Of a stretch of 64,000 nt of DNA, positions 1 to 10,431 are shown piece by piece. The position numbers were made by a program, and so were the translations under genes. The stretch covers positions 186,001-250,000 of the forward strand of contig JAHBBC010000033.1 in NCBI GenBank assembly GCA_019915015.1. Direction: 5' to 3'. The stretch is from Auriscalpium vulgare. Its lineage: Eukaryota > Basidiomycota > Agaricomycetes > Russulales > Auriscalpiaceae. Within the stretch, counting starts at the first letter, position 1, and the number at the start of each line of letters is the position of its first letter. The notes below the pieces were generated by a model that was given only the letters and a program-made list of their open reading frames with translations, searched no databases and was not told the origin of the DNA.

Positions 1-248
1 TGTCCGATCTGGTCGGGACGTCGTTTCCGAGGCGTAGGGCTGTCTTCTTTTAGTTGACTTACATTTGCGGCGAAGAAAACGGGAGGACACGTACAGCATC
101 AGGGAACGCGAAAAACTCAGGACTGAGACAGCTGTCTCTGCGGCTCATCCGGCGTCACTATTGATGAGTTATCTCGTCCTCGGGTGGGCTTGAGAGGGGA
201 AATGCAGTTGAGAGGCAAGCACCTCTGAGCGCGCGCGGAAAGAGACGT

Positions 249-1696
249 CGTCTCAGAAAAGAGACAGCCGTTCCTGACTGAGACAGTTTCTCGGTCGCGT
301 GTCATACTGACATCGCATCTCACAGCGGCCCATTAGCGAGTGCCGATATCGCTGCAGAGGTAGATAAGATGGCCGAATCATACAAATAAATACATATAGT
401 GATCAGAGAAGGAGTTAAGATAGAATGTACTACTAGTATCGCACTGCTCGAGAACGTCCCGAGACACCCAACTACGATCCGCACAAGAGCCAAAGGCAGG
501 AATCAAGTGACAGCTACGGTAGATGCGGTCTATAGGAATGACGACGGCTCGCCGTTGCATGGCAAGCAGCGATCGCGAGACTTTGTAGAGCTTGCTGTAC
601 CGCTCAGGCGCAGGGGTAAACGGCGTGAACAGCTCGAGGTATGCAAGATGTGTTTCCTTGAGCGCGCTGGCACGCGGCCGTAGTGCTTGGATATCAGCAG
701 GCAATTCGAAGATTGCTCGAACTTGTCCAATTCGATATCCTTGGGCGGCGTGTCAGCGAGCCTTCGAGATAGATGAAGCAACGACTTACACGTACCTTCT
801 AGGCCCAGACTTCCGACAACATCCATGTTCTCCGCATATAGCACCGTGCTAAACATCGAGCCCCGTGTCGTCCGTGTGCCGGGCACCGCATAAGTATATG
901 ACATCCTGTAGAACATTGGAATCGAGTCCTCGAAGCGACGACAGTGTCCGCTTGAATTGAGTATACAGTGCGTAGAGCGATCCAGGAAGGGCCTGCAGGG
1001 CACGTTGGTCAAGCTCGGGCTGCTCAGCACACAAGAATGTCTTCAAAGCTTGCTCTAAATTGGTTGCACCAGTCGTCTCTTCGATCTCGGGAATGGAGCG
1101 ATAACCAAGAGCTGGCTGCTTGCGGATGCTGTATGAGCCAAACAAACGTGTCTACAAGCCGAAGTAAGAACATGCACAATGGATAAGCGACTCAGGACAT
1201 ACCTTCACGACGCAGTCATCTTCAGCAGTAACTTCACCCTCGTGGATAGAGCCCAGCGCCTCCGCATCAGCTTCAGTCCGCTCCGTGAGGGGGTGGCCTT
1301 GAGGAGTCGAGGTCGAAACCAAGTGTACGTGCACATGAGGTTCGCTGGGAGTGTTTGACGAAGCTGAGGCGGCGTGCGCTTGCGGAGGAAAATCCCATTC
1401 GAGTTCGCTGTCTTCAGCGCCTTCGCCTACTTATCGTTTGTAATTCCAAACCACTTAATACTTATCAATACTTCTTAATGCCCATATCACACAATCTCAT
1501 CGTGTTTCTCCTCCGTGCGGGATTGGCTCGGTGTGGTTGGGGACGGAGGCTGCTGGCTCGTTACAGAGACGCGGGTCTCTTGACTGAGACAGCTCTCTCT
1601 TATATGGTCATTTCGGATCTAGCCGTCTCGGCACTGGCCCGAAATCTCGTCATCTCAGTCGGCTCTGTCAGGACCTATCCCGCTGTCACTGAGACG
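249..1696. mobile_element. DNA-transposon remnant with inverted-repeat-like arms
   Basis: The stretch is bounded by two similar inverted arms. The left arm starts CGTCTCAG at 249 and the right arm ends CTGAGACG at 1696. Inside both arms, in matching order, lie GACAGC and a TCCTGAC-like block, and GAGAC/GTCTC words are repeated between 115-300 and 1570-1696, as in subterminal repeats of DNA transposons. A transposase-tail-like coding remnant lies between them on the minus strand. No clear target-site duplication was found, so the exact ends are uncertain and the element may extend beyond the left edge of the window. The right end lies only 16 bp from the point where homology of the neighbouring MYND pseudogene stops, so the element may have caused that truncation. 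Confidence 0.4.
378..1430 (-). pseudogene. transposase-like C-terminal fragment (Plavaka/KDZ-type tail)
   Basis: Several short reading frames on the minus strand can be joined by plausible introns, for example a GTATGT..GTAG intron near 1150-1200 and a GTATAC..CTACAG intron near 915-975. The last segment ends at 378 and carries a RSCHLIP-x-FG block, then a DRSW block, then FYLNSFSDHYMY at the extreme C-terminus. I recognise this arrangement as resembling the C-terminal tail of large basidiomycete transposase-like proteins (Plavaka/KDZ type); that is memory of the family, not a search. No catalytic core is visible and only about 300 residues can be assembled, so this is a decayed or truncated piece of a larger protein. 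It lies within inverted-repeat-like arms, consistent with a mobile-element remnant. Confidence 0.4.
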
Positions 1697-2833
1697 TTTG
1701 CTTTTTCTGATGAGAGTTGGAGTTGGACAGAGCAACACCTCTTATGTTCACTCCATTCCGCGATCTGACAGGCTGGCGAGCAATAGAGGGCAAATTTGCA
1801 CCGAGAGCATCTTTTCAAGGCGGTCTTCTCGAAGGATGTGCAACACTAGGAGGGCACGGTCAGGTCAATACTCGCGTCACCAAATACCACTCACATGCTG
1901 GCATGATGCTTGCGAATTCCGATCCAGTCGTGCCTTGATACGGGCGGAGAACTCCATCTCTCTCTGCAAGTGAAGCCATGCCTCCTTCGCTGTACCATCC
2001 TTGAAGGTCTCCGGTGCGATATCCATGTTGAGAGCGCGGAAGCTACCATCAATGACACCGACAAGTGACCGGTCGAATAGATAATATGGCATGGTGCTGA
2101 GAGGCCGGAGTAGTTCCCGCTGTTCCTCTGCATTGTACTGATTGAACACTGGACAAAGTGCAACGCATGCTTGAAGGAGGCCCTCACGCACGGAGCTCCT
2201 CAGCCGACGGGAGATGTTACCAACTTGTACGATTTTTGACAGGATGGAAAAGGTCAGAGACACGGCGCGGCGCATGTGGGAATCCTCGTGGTCGCGCCTG
2301 TTTGCGAGGGCAACGGCAGGCAACGGCCGTCCGTGTGACGACTAATATTCCGCTTTGGTCGACTATCGCAAACGGCATCGGGTCCCATTTACGTGCCAGA
2401 GTGTAAAGTAGGAGTAGATGAATGCCGATTGTCGTGGCTGAGCAATCGCGGTCCTTGAGCACGGCATGGAGGTGGGACAGCGCGACTCGTGCAATGCGGG
2501 CAGGAAACCCAGCAACCTCTACGAATTGCTGAAGGAGCAATGTGTCTGAGGTGATAAGTTGCCAGGCCAACGCCGTTGAATGAGCATCAGTTGGGATTTC
2601 TTTGAGCCAGAGCCGGGCGGCGAGCTCCGCGATGCCATCGGTAGCGACCGTATATTCTTGCGCTGGGCGTCGAATTCCAGAAACTGTACGTGTGATGAGT
2701 TGGTGAACAGTGCGTCTTTCCTCCGGTGTCATTCGAGGGAAGAGTTCCAGAAAGAAAGTTGACCAGTGATAGATCCCATCCCAGGCGGTCGCGAGCAGGG
2801 CTGTGAAGCGTTCGGAGTCGAAGTCAGAGGTAG

Positions 2834-3969
2834 TGTAACGTCGATGCCCTTGTACTTAGGTGATCACGCCTGTAGAATCGTACCCACGTATATCGACGTG
2901 GGCTGAGTATGATTCGATGGGGCGCGAGTAGTGAAAGTACAAAAGATGTCCTCTCCCAAGGAGAGGACGGATATATATATGCTACCCTTATGTAATCCCA
3001 TCCCATCAATGATCCGAGGCTGTTCCCCAGGAACAGCCCCTTCACCTCAGCCCAGCTCCGAGCGTTGTCTGGAACCCGCGGTTCCGCACATGCTGGTCGT
3101 CCAAGTAGGACGACCGGTCCGAGTACACTACACCCTCCCCCTGGGGATCGATGGCGATCCTCCAGCTGGTGATGATCCCGACACTGCGTGGTGATGATAA
3201 TTTTTGTAGACGACCGCCGTGTCCCTCCCCCTGTCCCGATCCCTGCTCGCCATCTGCGCCCCTACGTCATCGCATTGCACGCACGCCGCGAGACGCGCCC
3301 ATTCCTCGCGCATTAGGACTTGTTCAAGCTGGCTGGGCTCCTGGCAGGGCTCGCTGTCAGGAAGCTGTCTACAGCTTCGCAAAATCATCCCATCACTCCC
3401 CTCACATTCCTGTGGTGCCGTCCCATCACCACCCCTACTCCATGCTCACTTCGACACCGGCTTCATCCCCAAGATATCCCCTACGCGCCTCCGCCCGAGA
3501 CAACAGCCTCGAGTGTCCCTTCGGTTCTCGGGGGTCTTGGCAGATGTCCCATTCCTGCCTACGAGCCTCACCGCGGTGACCAGCAGGCAACCGGGTATGC
3601 TGTGGAGGTCTTGGCTGCGTGATTGGGTTTGGACTCAATCTGGTGGCATGCGGTGGATCTTCACTTTCATCTCGCTCATTTGAGCTGTTATCATTCATCG
3701 GTCTTTCCCCTAACTGCTCATACTTTCCTTTTCACTCCTTTGCTTTGGTTCATTTCACCGACCCGTGGGTTCGGCGAGGGGGAGAGTGTAAGGGGAACGG
3801 GTTAGGTTTCCATTGGGTTAGGGTTACTGGCTTAGCTACATTGAGTCTCGGGCTCTCTGCGACTCTTTAGCCTTACTTTTGATGTCTTAGCTGTTAGTCC
3901 ACCTATAGAACGGGGTTCTACGCAGCTTGGGGCATCTGAGGCTCACCACTCCCAACATTTCCCATTACA
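2834..3969. mobile_element. solo LTR (1136 bp) with 5-bp target duplication GGTAG
   Basis: The segment begins TGTAAC and ends ATTACA, so it has the TG..CA ends and short inverted termini expected of an LTR. It is flanked by identical GGTAG at 2829-2833 and 3970-3974. It interrupts exon 2 of MYND pseudogene A, and the paralogue D shows the uninterrupted sequence, which confirms the boundaries independently. No gag, pol or second LTR is present, so it is a solo LTR left by LTR-LTR recombination. The end nearest 2834 holds a string of perfect short hairpins, reported separately. Confidence 0.85.
2883..3160. repeat. series of six perfect short hairpins inside the solo LTR
   Basis: Six separate perfect inverted repeats with short loops follow one another: 2883-2902 (7-bp stem), 2948-2968 (9-bp stem, 3-nt loop), 3018-3038 (9-bp stem, 3-nt loop), 3071-3085 (6-bp stem), 3095-3115 (8-bp stem, 5-nt loop) and 3145-3160 (6-bp stem). 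The stems are unrelated in sequence, so this is not a simple repeat. The function is unknown. Confidence 0.7.
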
Positions 3970-4333
3970 GGTAGGCCTCTTCTTCTTGGGTTCACCAAGG
4001 CATTGCATGCCGCGTAGACTCCAATACGCGCACCCGAGAGCGGAGAGAGTAGCGGGGTCGGGATCTGTGAAGGGGTGTGGTATCTTTGATGGAGCAAGAT
4101 GGTTGCAGAATATGTCCATAGTGATGAAGCCCCGGGATTCATATGGATCCATCATCGCCACTGTTGCGTGGGCCCGGACAGAGACAACACAACCCTCCCT
4201 TGCAGCCGTGACGATCTGGGGCGACGTTCTCGTCGTCAGGGACAAAGCAAGCCGGACCTTCAACGCAGCGTACCTGAGGGCTTCTCATAGCGTCTGCGAC
4301 CTCGGACAACTCAAAGTGAAAGGCCTCCAACAT

Positions 4334-5328
4334 ATCTGATACGTGTATGCTTTTGCTGGATGTTGATGCGATTGCAGGACAGAGTCCAGACTGAGAGAGA
4401 ATTGCGCGGCCGCCTGCCAGTTGGCAGCGCCACTGAGGCTCGGCCCGCTACGGCCCGGCGCGTTGGCACGCACACGTCTGCCTACTCTTTTTGACGACAA
4501 CGACGACGGTTACGACAAAGGGTGCGCAGATATCGAAGCTGCGTTCTGAGTCCTCGACGGCTCAAGTACACTCCCTCGCATAACTGCTCCACTGCGCAGT
4601 GTTGGACAATAAGTATTGTGGCTGCGGCCCCGGTTGTCCGCTACTCCCAAGCTACTTCCCGTCGCCGGCGCGGACCTCCCACGCATTGAGCGAGACCTGA
4701 GAGCGATGAAGTTAGTAGTGAATGAAGTGGGTCCATTGTCCCGTGTATTTTGCCTCCGAAAACGACTGCGCCAATGTATGGGGTCATGGGAGTCCGAACG
4801 GAAGCAGATTTGCTCCCGTGCGCGCCTCGCCTTCCCGCCACCGCGCCATCTCGCCATCTTACAGCCGAGCCTGGGCTGCTCTGGAGTGGATGTGCTCATG
4901 CTCACCGCACATCGCCGAGCCCATATTCCGACCTCTCCCAGAGTTGCATCATGCGGTGTGCAATTAGCATGATATATGCAGGCTGAAATGCAAGCGTGTC
5001 AGAGGCGTACACATCCCGACATCTCACGACAATTCTGAATCTGATTGACCCTCTAAACGGTTCGTAAGTAATACAAGAACGACCAAGAAACACGGGCAGG
5101 AAGAAAGTGCAAAGACAGTAAAAGTAGCGTATACGTCGGGGTGGATTTTGTGGGGGTATTATGCAGAGGGATAGGGTATCGAGACGGGGCAGGGAATGGA
5201 CCAATAACATATGGAAGTCTGAACACAGATAATAAAATAGAGCGTACGATGTCCCAACGCCGGTGCCCTACGTCACGCTGGCGCCCCGGCCGCCCGCATT
5301 GGGGGACCCCGATCCGACCCATCGCCTA
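4334..5328. other. intergenic; promoter of pseudogene A, otherwise nothing recognised
   Basis: The first 170 bp resemble the upstream region of MYND gene D in inverted orientation, with shared blocks including CATCAACATCCAGCAAA and CGGGCCGTAG. The remainder holds only short overlapping open frames with no recognisable domain. Confidence 0.5.
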
Positions 5329-6137
5329 TCAGTAGCTCGAGCGCCGGCGCAGCCTGCGGCCCTTGTGTCCGTTGGCTGGCGACGGCGTCGACGAGAACGG
5401 CGCGGCGAAGCTTGTGAGGAGGCGCTTGAGCAGCGGCGCCTGCTGGTGGGGCGCGTGGGGATGCGACGAGTGGGAGTGCTTCGCAGGCTGTGTGTGCATA
5501 GCAACGAGGCGGCAGGCCGAGGTGGCGATGACGAGTGGGAGGAGCGAGACACGCGAGACCGTTAGCGCACTGTGCACGCGGGAACGAGGCGGACACACAC
5601 CTTGGGCTGTACGATGACGTACGTCTGGCCGGGCAACGGCGCGGGGATCGTCGACGGGCGGCGCGGGTCGTAGTACTGCACCACCGGCGGCCCGCCCTGT
5701 GAGCCCATCGGGGAGAGTGGCGGCAGTGGCGGAAGCGGCGGCAGCGTCGACGAGCGGCGCGGGTACGAGAGGGCTGGGGGCACGGGGATGGGCTGCGGCG
5801 CCGGGGGCCCGTTCATCGCATACGAGTAGGTCCGCGAGTACTGCGGTGCGGTGGGCGTCGTCTGCGCTCGTGACGACGGGGGGCGGCTGGCGTGCGAATG
5901 CGAGTGGGAATGCGAGCCCGAGCGCGGGCGGGAGTGTGTCTGGGAATGGTCCTGCGAGCGCGAGCGGTGGTGCGGGCGGCCGGCGGGGGGCGGGCGCGAG
6001 GCGTTGCGCGAGGACGACGGGGAGCCCGTCGAGGGCGACTGCACCTCCTGCGAGACTTTCTGGGCCCAGTTCGCGATGCGGGTCTGTGTTGCGAGGTAGC
6101 GCTCGTAGGCCTCGGGCGAGTAGTCGTACTCGGTCAT
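5329..6137 (-). CDS. Ser/Pro/His-rich hypothetical protein, 231 aa, two exons
   Basis: Exon 1 is 5601-6137 and exon 2 is 5329-5487, joined in phase 0 by a 113-nt intron with a GTGTGT donor and a CACACAG acceptor. The N-terminus (MTEYDYSPEAYERYLATQ) is ordered-looking and is followed by a long low-complexity stretch rich in Ser, Arg, His and Pro, including alternating Ser-His dipeptides near residues 70-80 and a Pro-Leu-Pro tract near residues 125-140. The C-terminus is short and strongly basic (about residues 220-231). I have seen similar N-termini in uncharacterised basidiomycete proteins but know no function. The start is the first ATG of the frame before this N-terminus. Its high GC and codon bias support real coding. 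Promoter-proximal sequence to 6340 is GC-rich. Confidence 0.75.
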
Positions 6138-6596
6138 GCTGCAATTTTTGCGGGCGTGGCGGAAGGGTGAAGATTGGGCGCCGGGGGCGGTGGGAGAGAC
6201 GGTTATATAGGGAAGGCTGTGCGGGAATAGAGAGAGTGCTGGTGGGGGAAGGCAGGGGCCGCAGGGCGAGGATGGCGGCAGGGAGAGGGCAGTTCCGAGT
6301 ACGCCAGTTTGGGCCGGCGTGCGTGGGCGTTGGCACGGCTGGCCGAATTTACGTCATGAGAGCAAACGCCCGCCGCTGCAGACAATAATGGGCGTTTGCA
6401 GTGCGTTTGCTGGGCGTTTGGCGAGCTCGGGCAGCTGGTCTTTGGTGGCGAGCAGCAGAGGAAAATGCGAGCGGAGTGCAACCGTTGGAGGCGGCCCACG
6501 TGGCTCCGCAAAGTCCGCTTGGGATTTTATCTGCCTTTTCTCGCCTTTTCTCCCGACCCACCACCATCGTCTTTACCTCTGCGTCCATTGTCCATC

Positions 6597-6998
6597 TCAC
6601 ATGAGGCTACGTGCGACGATCGTAGACCCGGCCGGCTTCCAAATATCTGGCAATCCAACTAGGATGTGGCCCAGCTCGACAGCGCATCCTGCCCATCGTG
6701 GCAGATCGGCCCAGGAAACACGCAGCCCGAGTCCTTGAGCTAAATTGGCAACCTCGACGTGCCGCAAACAAGCGATCAGCAACCCGCCATGCCCTTCCGT
6801 CGTCTTGATGTCATGCGCGATAAACTCGCGGCTCGCGACAAACCCCCGCTGCGAAGAGCCATCTCCCCAAACGAGGTGACCATGCCAGAGCGCCTGGTCG
6901 ATCCATTGGCATTTTGTCGCCGGCGTGAAATAATTCGGGAGCGAATGGCATGCTCGTCGACAAATATGGTCTTCCAGCGAGTCTGGGTCCGCATACAT
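6597..6998 (-). CDS. possible hypothetical protein or fragment, 133 aa
   Basis: This single open frame has a protein-like composition, with Trp-containing blocks such as CQWIDQALWHGHLVWGDG and LPRWAGCAVELGHILVGL. The overlapping frames are less convincing. I do not recognise a family. It may be an exon or relic of a larger gene; no clear neighbouring exon was found. It lies in the 1.5-kb interval between the Ser/Pro-rich gene and the P450. Confidence 0.3.
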   Translation of the reverse strand: MYADPDSLEDHICRRACHSLPNYFTPATKCQWIDQALWHGHLVWGDGSSQRGFVASREFIAHDIKTTEGHGGLLIACLRHVEVANLAQGLGLRVSWADLPRWAGCAVELGHILVGLPDIWKPAGSTIVARSLM

Positions 6999-7210
6999 TC
7001 AGCGTGGTGCGCGCCTCGCAAAATCCCTATCCAGCACGAGTTCTGACCCAATTTTTCCTCATCCTCCAGGACCCCATCGTCACGGCGCAGCACGCTTTCG
7101 ATCCTTCCAGGCTCTCGGCTTTCCTAGTCCGGTCCTCCACGGTCCGCTTACATATAACCTGGTGCGCACCTCGCAGAGTCCTTACCAGCCATGACTTCTG
7201 ACACAATCGT
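6995..7210 (+). repeat. diverged direct repeat of about 50 bp
   Basis: Two related blocks occur at about 6998-7050 and 7146-7204. Both contain TGGTGCGC followed by CCTCGCA, a CC-TAxCCAGC core and a TTCTGAC end. The function is unknown; they lie upstream of the P450 gene. Confidence 0.45.
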
Positions 7211-7578
7211 TAGCTTCTCTCGCGCCACGATTTTACCCTCATGTGCGCTGCCGTCGCGATTGTCCTTGTGCGATACTGCGTAGCGCAGGCTCCCTCATGC
7301 CCTCCTCATCCTCGGAACGCGCTCGATATACCGATTACCGCCAACTCTCATCGCCTGATTGGCTGAATTTGCTGGAACGCATCTTTCACGCCACTTTGCG
7401 CGTCCGATTTGCTTGCGAACAGGGGACCTGTGCTTGGCATCAGGGCAGCACAGAATTAACTTGAACACTGCCTTATACAGCTGCAATGGCGCTTCGATTG
7501 ACATCCCCACGCGACGGGCAGCTCTTGGAATGGTTGAGGTGCTGCTGCCTTTACTTATCATCCGAGTACGCCGCGAGC

Positions 7579-7590
7579 TATAAGTATAAG
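7579..7590 (+). promoter_or_regulatory. TATA-like element of the P450 gene
   Basis: CTATAAGTATAAG lies about 40 bp before the chosen ATG at 7624. It favours this start over the in-frame upstream ATG at 7486, which would place the TATA-like sequence inside the coding region. Confidence 0.4.
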
Positions 7591-7623
7591 ACGGTGTGCA
7601 TCATTCCTCTGTCTGCCGCAGCG

Positions 7624-9540
7624 ATGACTTCTGAGCGAGTTCTCCTCACCCCTGCTAGCAGCGTTTTCTTGCGCGCTTTCTTCACTCTCGTATGCGGTGC
7701 TTCCGTGGCCGTTCTCCTACTTGTCATAGTGCGGTATCGCAACAGCCCATGGCGGAAGCTTCCTCCCGGCCCGCGCGGCCTTCCCATCCTCGGCAACGTG
7801 CTCGATATGCGTGGGCCGTACTGGCTGAAGTTCGCTGACTGGAATCGGGCCTATGGTGAGCTCGGGACCAGATTGCACGCGTTGACCATTGATTGACCAC
7901 CAGCTCAGGCGATGTGTTCTCTTTGAACGCATTTGGGAATCCAATCCTCGTCATCAACTCCTTGAAGGCGGCTACGGAGCTTCTTGAGCGCCGCGCGGCA
8001 ATTTATTCGGATCGTCCGCGTCTGATCGCTGGCGGAGAGGTCATGTGCGGTGGACAAGTCCTTGCCCTACAGAATTCTGGCCCTCAGTACGTTCCAACTA
8101 GGTCCGCTCAATACCTGGCTTTTGATCATTTGAACTGTATCTACAGCTGGCGGCGCATCCGCAAGGCCACCCACGAGGCCCTCAATGATAAGGGCGTCTG
8201 GGAACGGATGGAGCACGACAAAGTCAATGAAGCCATCACGCTTGTCCTCGGGCTTCTGAATCAGCCCAGTCACTACCGTGATCACATCCATCGCACTTCC
8301 GCGTCCTTCATTCTGTCGGCGACCTACGGAACACCTCTCATCACTTCAAAGGATGACACGCTGGTGAAGGTTTCGGATGAATGGATCGAACGGTTTGCAA
8401 GAGAGAACGCTCTCGGAGCGCACCTAGTTGATACGTTCCCGCTACTCGAGCACATTCCGCGGCGGTAAGCATCCTTCGACTATGTGTAGAAATACACTGA
8501 CGGGTTACCTAGATTTGCGAAGTGGAGGCGACAAATGGAGGCATTTTTCGAGCGAGACACACGTCGGTTTGCTGGTCTTCTGAAGGGCGTTCAAACAGAC
8601 ATGGTACGTGTACACATATCGAACACCTGGATGCATTGCTCAAAGTGCTCAGGATGCGGGTGTTGATCGGCCTTCTCTCGCAAGTGTCGTTCTTCAATCG
8701 GACGATACTCGCAGCAATCTATCTCCTCTAGAGAAGGCCTGGACCGTGGGATTCATGTAGTACGTCTGCATCTCTCCGAAGCCCTCTAATTCTCACTGTC
8801 GCGTTTCTGCCAGCGCTGCCGGTACTGATACGATGAATACGACCTTAGAATGGTGGATGATCGCGATGATCGTCTACCCCGACGCACAGGCGCGCGCCCA
8901 GGCCGAGATCGACACCGTAGTCGGGCGCGGGCGCATCCCGACCGCGGCGGACCTGCCGAACCTGCCGTATGTGCGCGCGACCGTCCGCGAGGCTATGCGC
9001 TGGCGGCCTATCTCCCCCACCGGCCTGCCGCACCACACGAGCGAAGACGACTGGTACGAGGGCATGTTCATCCCGAAGGGCACGACCGTGATCCCCAACG
9101 TGTGGGCGATGAACCGCGAGCCGTACGGCGCCGATGCCGACAGTTTCGAGCCCGCGCGGCACCTGAACGCGCAAGGCGAGATGGCGGCGGCGCCTGCGGA
9201 TACGCGGGAGGAGGGCCATGTCACCTTTGGGTTCGGGCGCCGCATATGCGTTGGACGGCAATTGGCGAACGCTGCGATCACGATGCACGCTGCCATGACA
9301 CTTTGGGCGTGCTCGCTGGGCCACGTTAAGGATGAAGACGGACGAGATATCCCTGTGGATGTCGATGAGGTTTGCGTTGCGGGATTGGCCGTGTAAGCCA
9401 TTCTGCTTGTTATGTTGGTCAGCTCCCTCACGCACAGTGCATACCACAGACACCCCCGCCCGTTCCAGTTCAACATCGTCCCGCGCTTCTCCGACGCAAC
9501 CCATACTCTGATCGAAGAACTTGTCATGCGCACACATTGA
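7624..9540 (+). CDS. cytochrome P450 monooxygenase (E-class, group I type), 531 aa
   Basis: Seven exons are inferred: 7624-7855, 7909-8086, 8147-8464, 8513-8603, 8653-8759, 8814-9392 and 9450-9540; phases agree throughout. The N-terminus has a membrane anchor (about residues 15-37) followed by a Pro-rich hinge LPPGPRGLPILGN, so the protein should sit on the ER membrane. The I-helix motif is AAGTDT, the ExxR motif is REAMR, the PERF-like element is FEPARHL, and the heme-binding loop is FGFGRRICVGR with the ligand cysteine. It is therefore predicted to be a complete heme-thiolate monooxygenase; the substrate cannot be told. The final acceptor could also be 12 nt upstream (exon from 9438). A decayed paralogue lies at 13086-14201. 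The 3' UTR of both shares a GGAA-TAG-TCTTGT block. Confidence 0.93.
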
Positions 9541-10431
9541 CTCCTTCGATGTCCTGAAGGCACTACGTCTCGGAAATAGATCTTGTACAGCAGAATATCG
9601 CGAAGATTCATGTGCAATTTAAGGGTGCGGTGTTTGATTCGTGCTAATTCAAATCATGCAGCCGAATACACGTTCTGAGGGCGAGAGCGCTTCACCATGT
9701 CAAGACGAGAGAGCCTATCCTACCAGGATTCGTAGGCGGGCGCTGGCCGTTTCGGTACTTCAGCGAAAGAGGCACGTTGTCCGCGCGGATACCCTTCTGG
9801 AGGAGTGTACAGCGCCCGCGAGATCGCAACCCTCTCGAAGTCACTACTTTGTCTTAGCTTCCGAAACGGAGGCTGTCGAGGTCGGAAAGTGTCGCGTTAG
9901 CTCTTCAAGATGGACCAGACGGAGTAACTTGCGACGAGATGCGGTAAGAGCCGCGAGAGAAGACGATGGCGGCGCCGGCAAGGGGTGACTGTTTTTTGCT
10001 AGGATGCCCGCTCTTAATTTCGTTGCGCGAAGGCAAGTTCGCAGGCTAGCTCGAGGGCTCGAGGTGGCCGACGTAGACGAAGAAGAGCTGCTATCGTACA
10101 GAACCCACAGACGGGCCCGGGTTGTCGAGACGGCAGCGATATCGTTTCATAATCGCCGGCTCAAGCCAGGAGTTGAGCACAGGTAGGTGTTCTTGTTGTA
10201 TCTGTCTGCAGAAGCAGTGACAGTCAAGCTCGATGCAGGCACCTAGATGTCCGCGGCCGTCCTAAATCTGTGCCAATAAACATGCTAGCGAGTACAGAAA
10301 CCTTGCCCTGGAGGTCTGATCGTTGTGTCTCTCGACATATAGGGTCTGCGAGCTTGGCCACGCAATACTTAGCTCCATACGTTCTCCGATTTCTCGAGAG
10401 GAATGAATATATGCGTTGTATTCTTATTCCT
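9541..10431. other. intergenic, nothing recognised
   Basis: A 115-codon frame at 9641-9988 on the plus strand has no recognisable domain and a basic, biased composition. It is the spacer between the convergent P450 and MYND gene B. Confidence 0.4.

Larger units (their letters stand above)
1713..4333 (-). pseudogene. MYND-finger family pseudogene A, with three lesions
   Basis: Closest relative in the window is MYND gene D (14575-16585, plus). Exon 1 is 4274-4333 (20 codons), exon 2 runs from 4215 to 1895, and the MYND exon is 1713-1845. The zinc-finger cysteines and histidine are still present, starting with a CxxC split by the intron. Lesions seen directly: a solo LTR at 2834-3969 inside exon 2; a 10-bp near-perfect tandem duplication at 2309-2328 that shifts the frame (gene D has one copy); and absence of the third intron donor and the whole C-terminal exon, with homology ending exactly at the exon boundary at 1713. 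Ignoring the LTR plus one copy of its 5-bp target repeat, exon 2 reads in frame across the site, so the LTR entered a coding exon. Similarity to gene D extends at least 150 bp into the promoter. Confidence 0.85.

Noticed and set aside
5699..6388. 229-codon plus-strand open frame.
   Set aside because: It is a GC-rich antisense shadow of the Ser/Pro-rich gene, with low-complexity Gly/Arg/Ala content.
7486..7623. Upstream in-frame ATG that would extend the P450 by 46 residues.
   Set aside because: It would put the TATA-like element inside the gene and move the membrane anchor away from the N-terminus.
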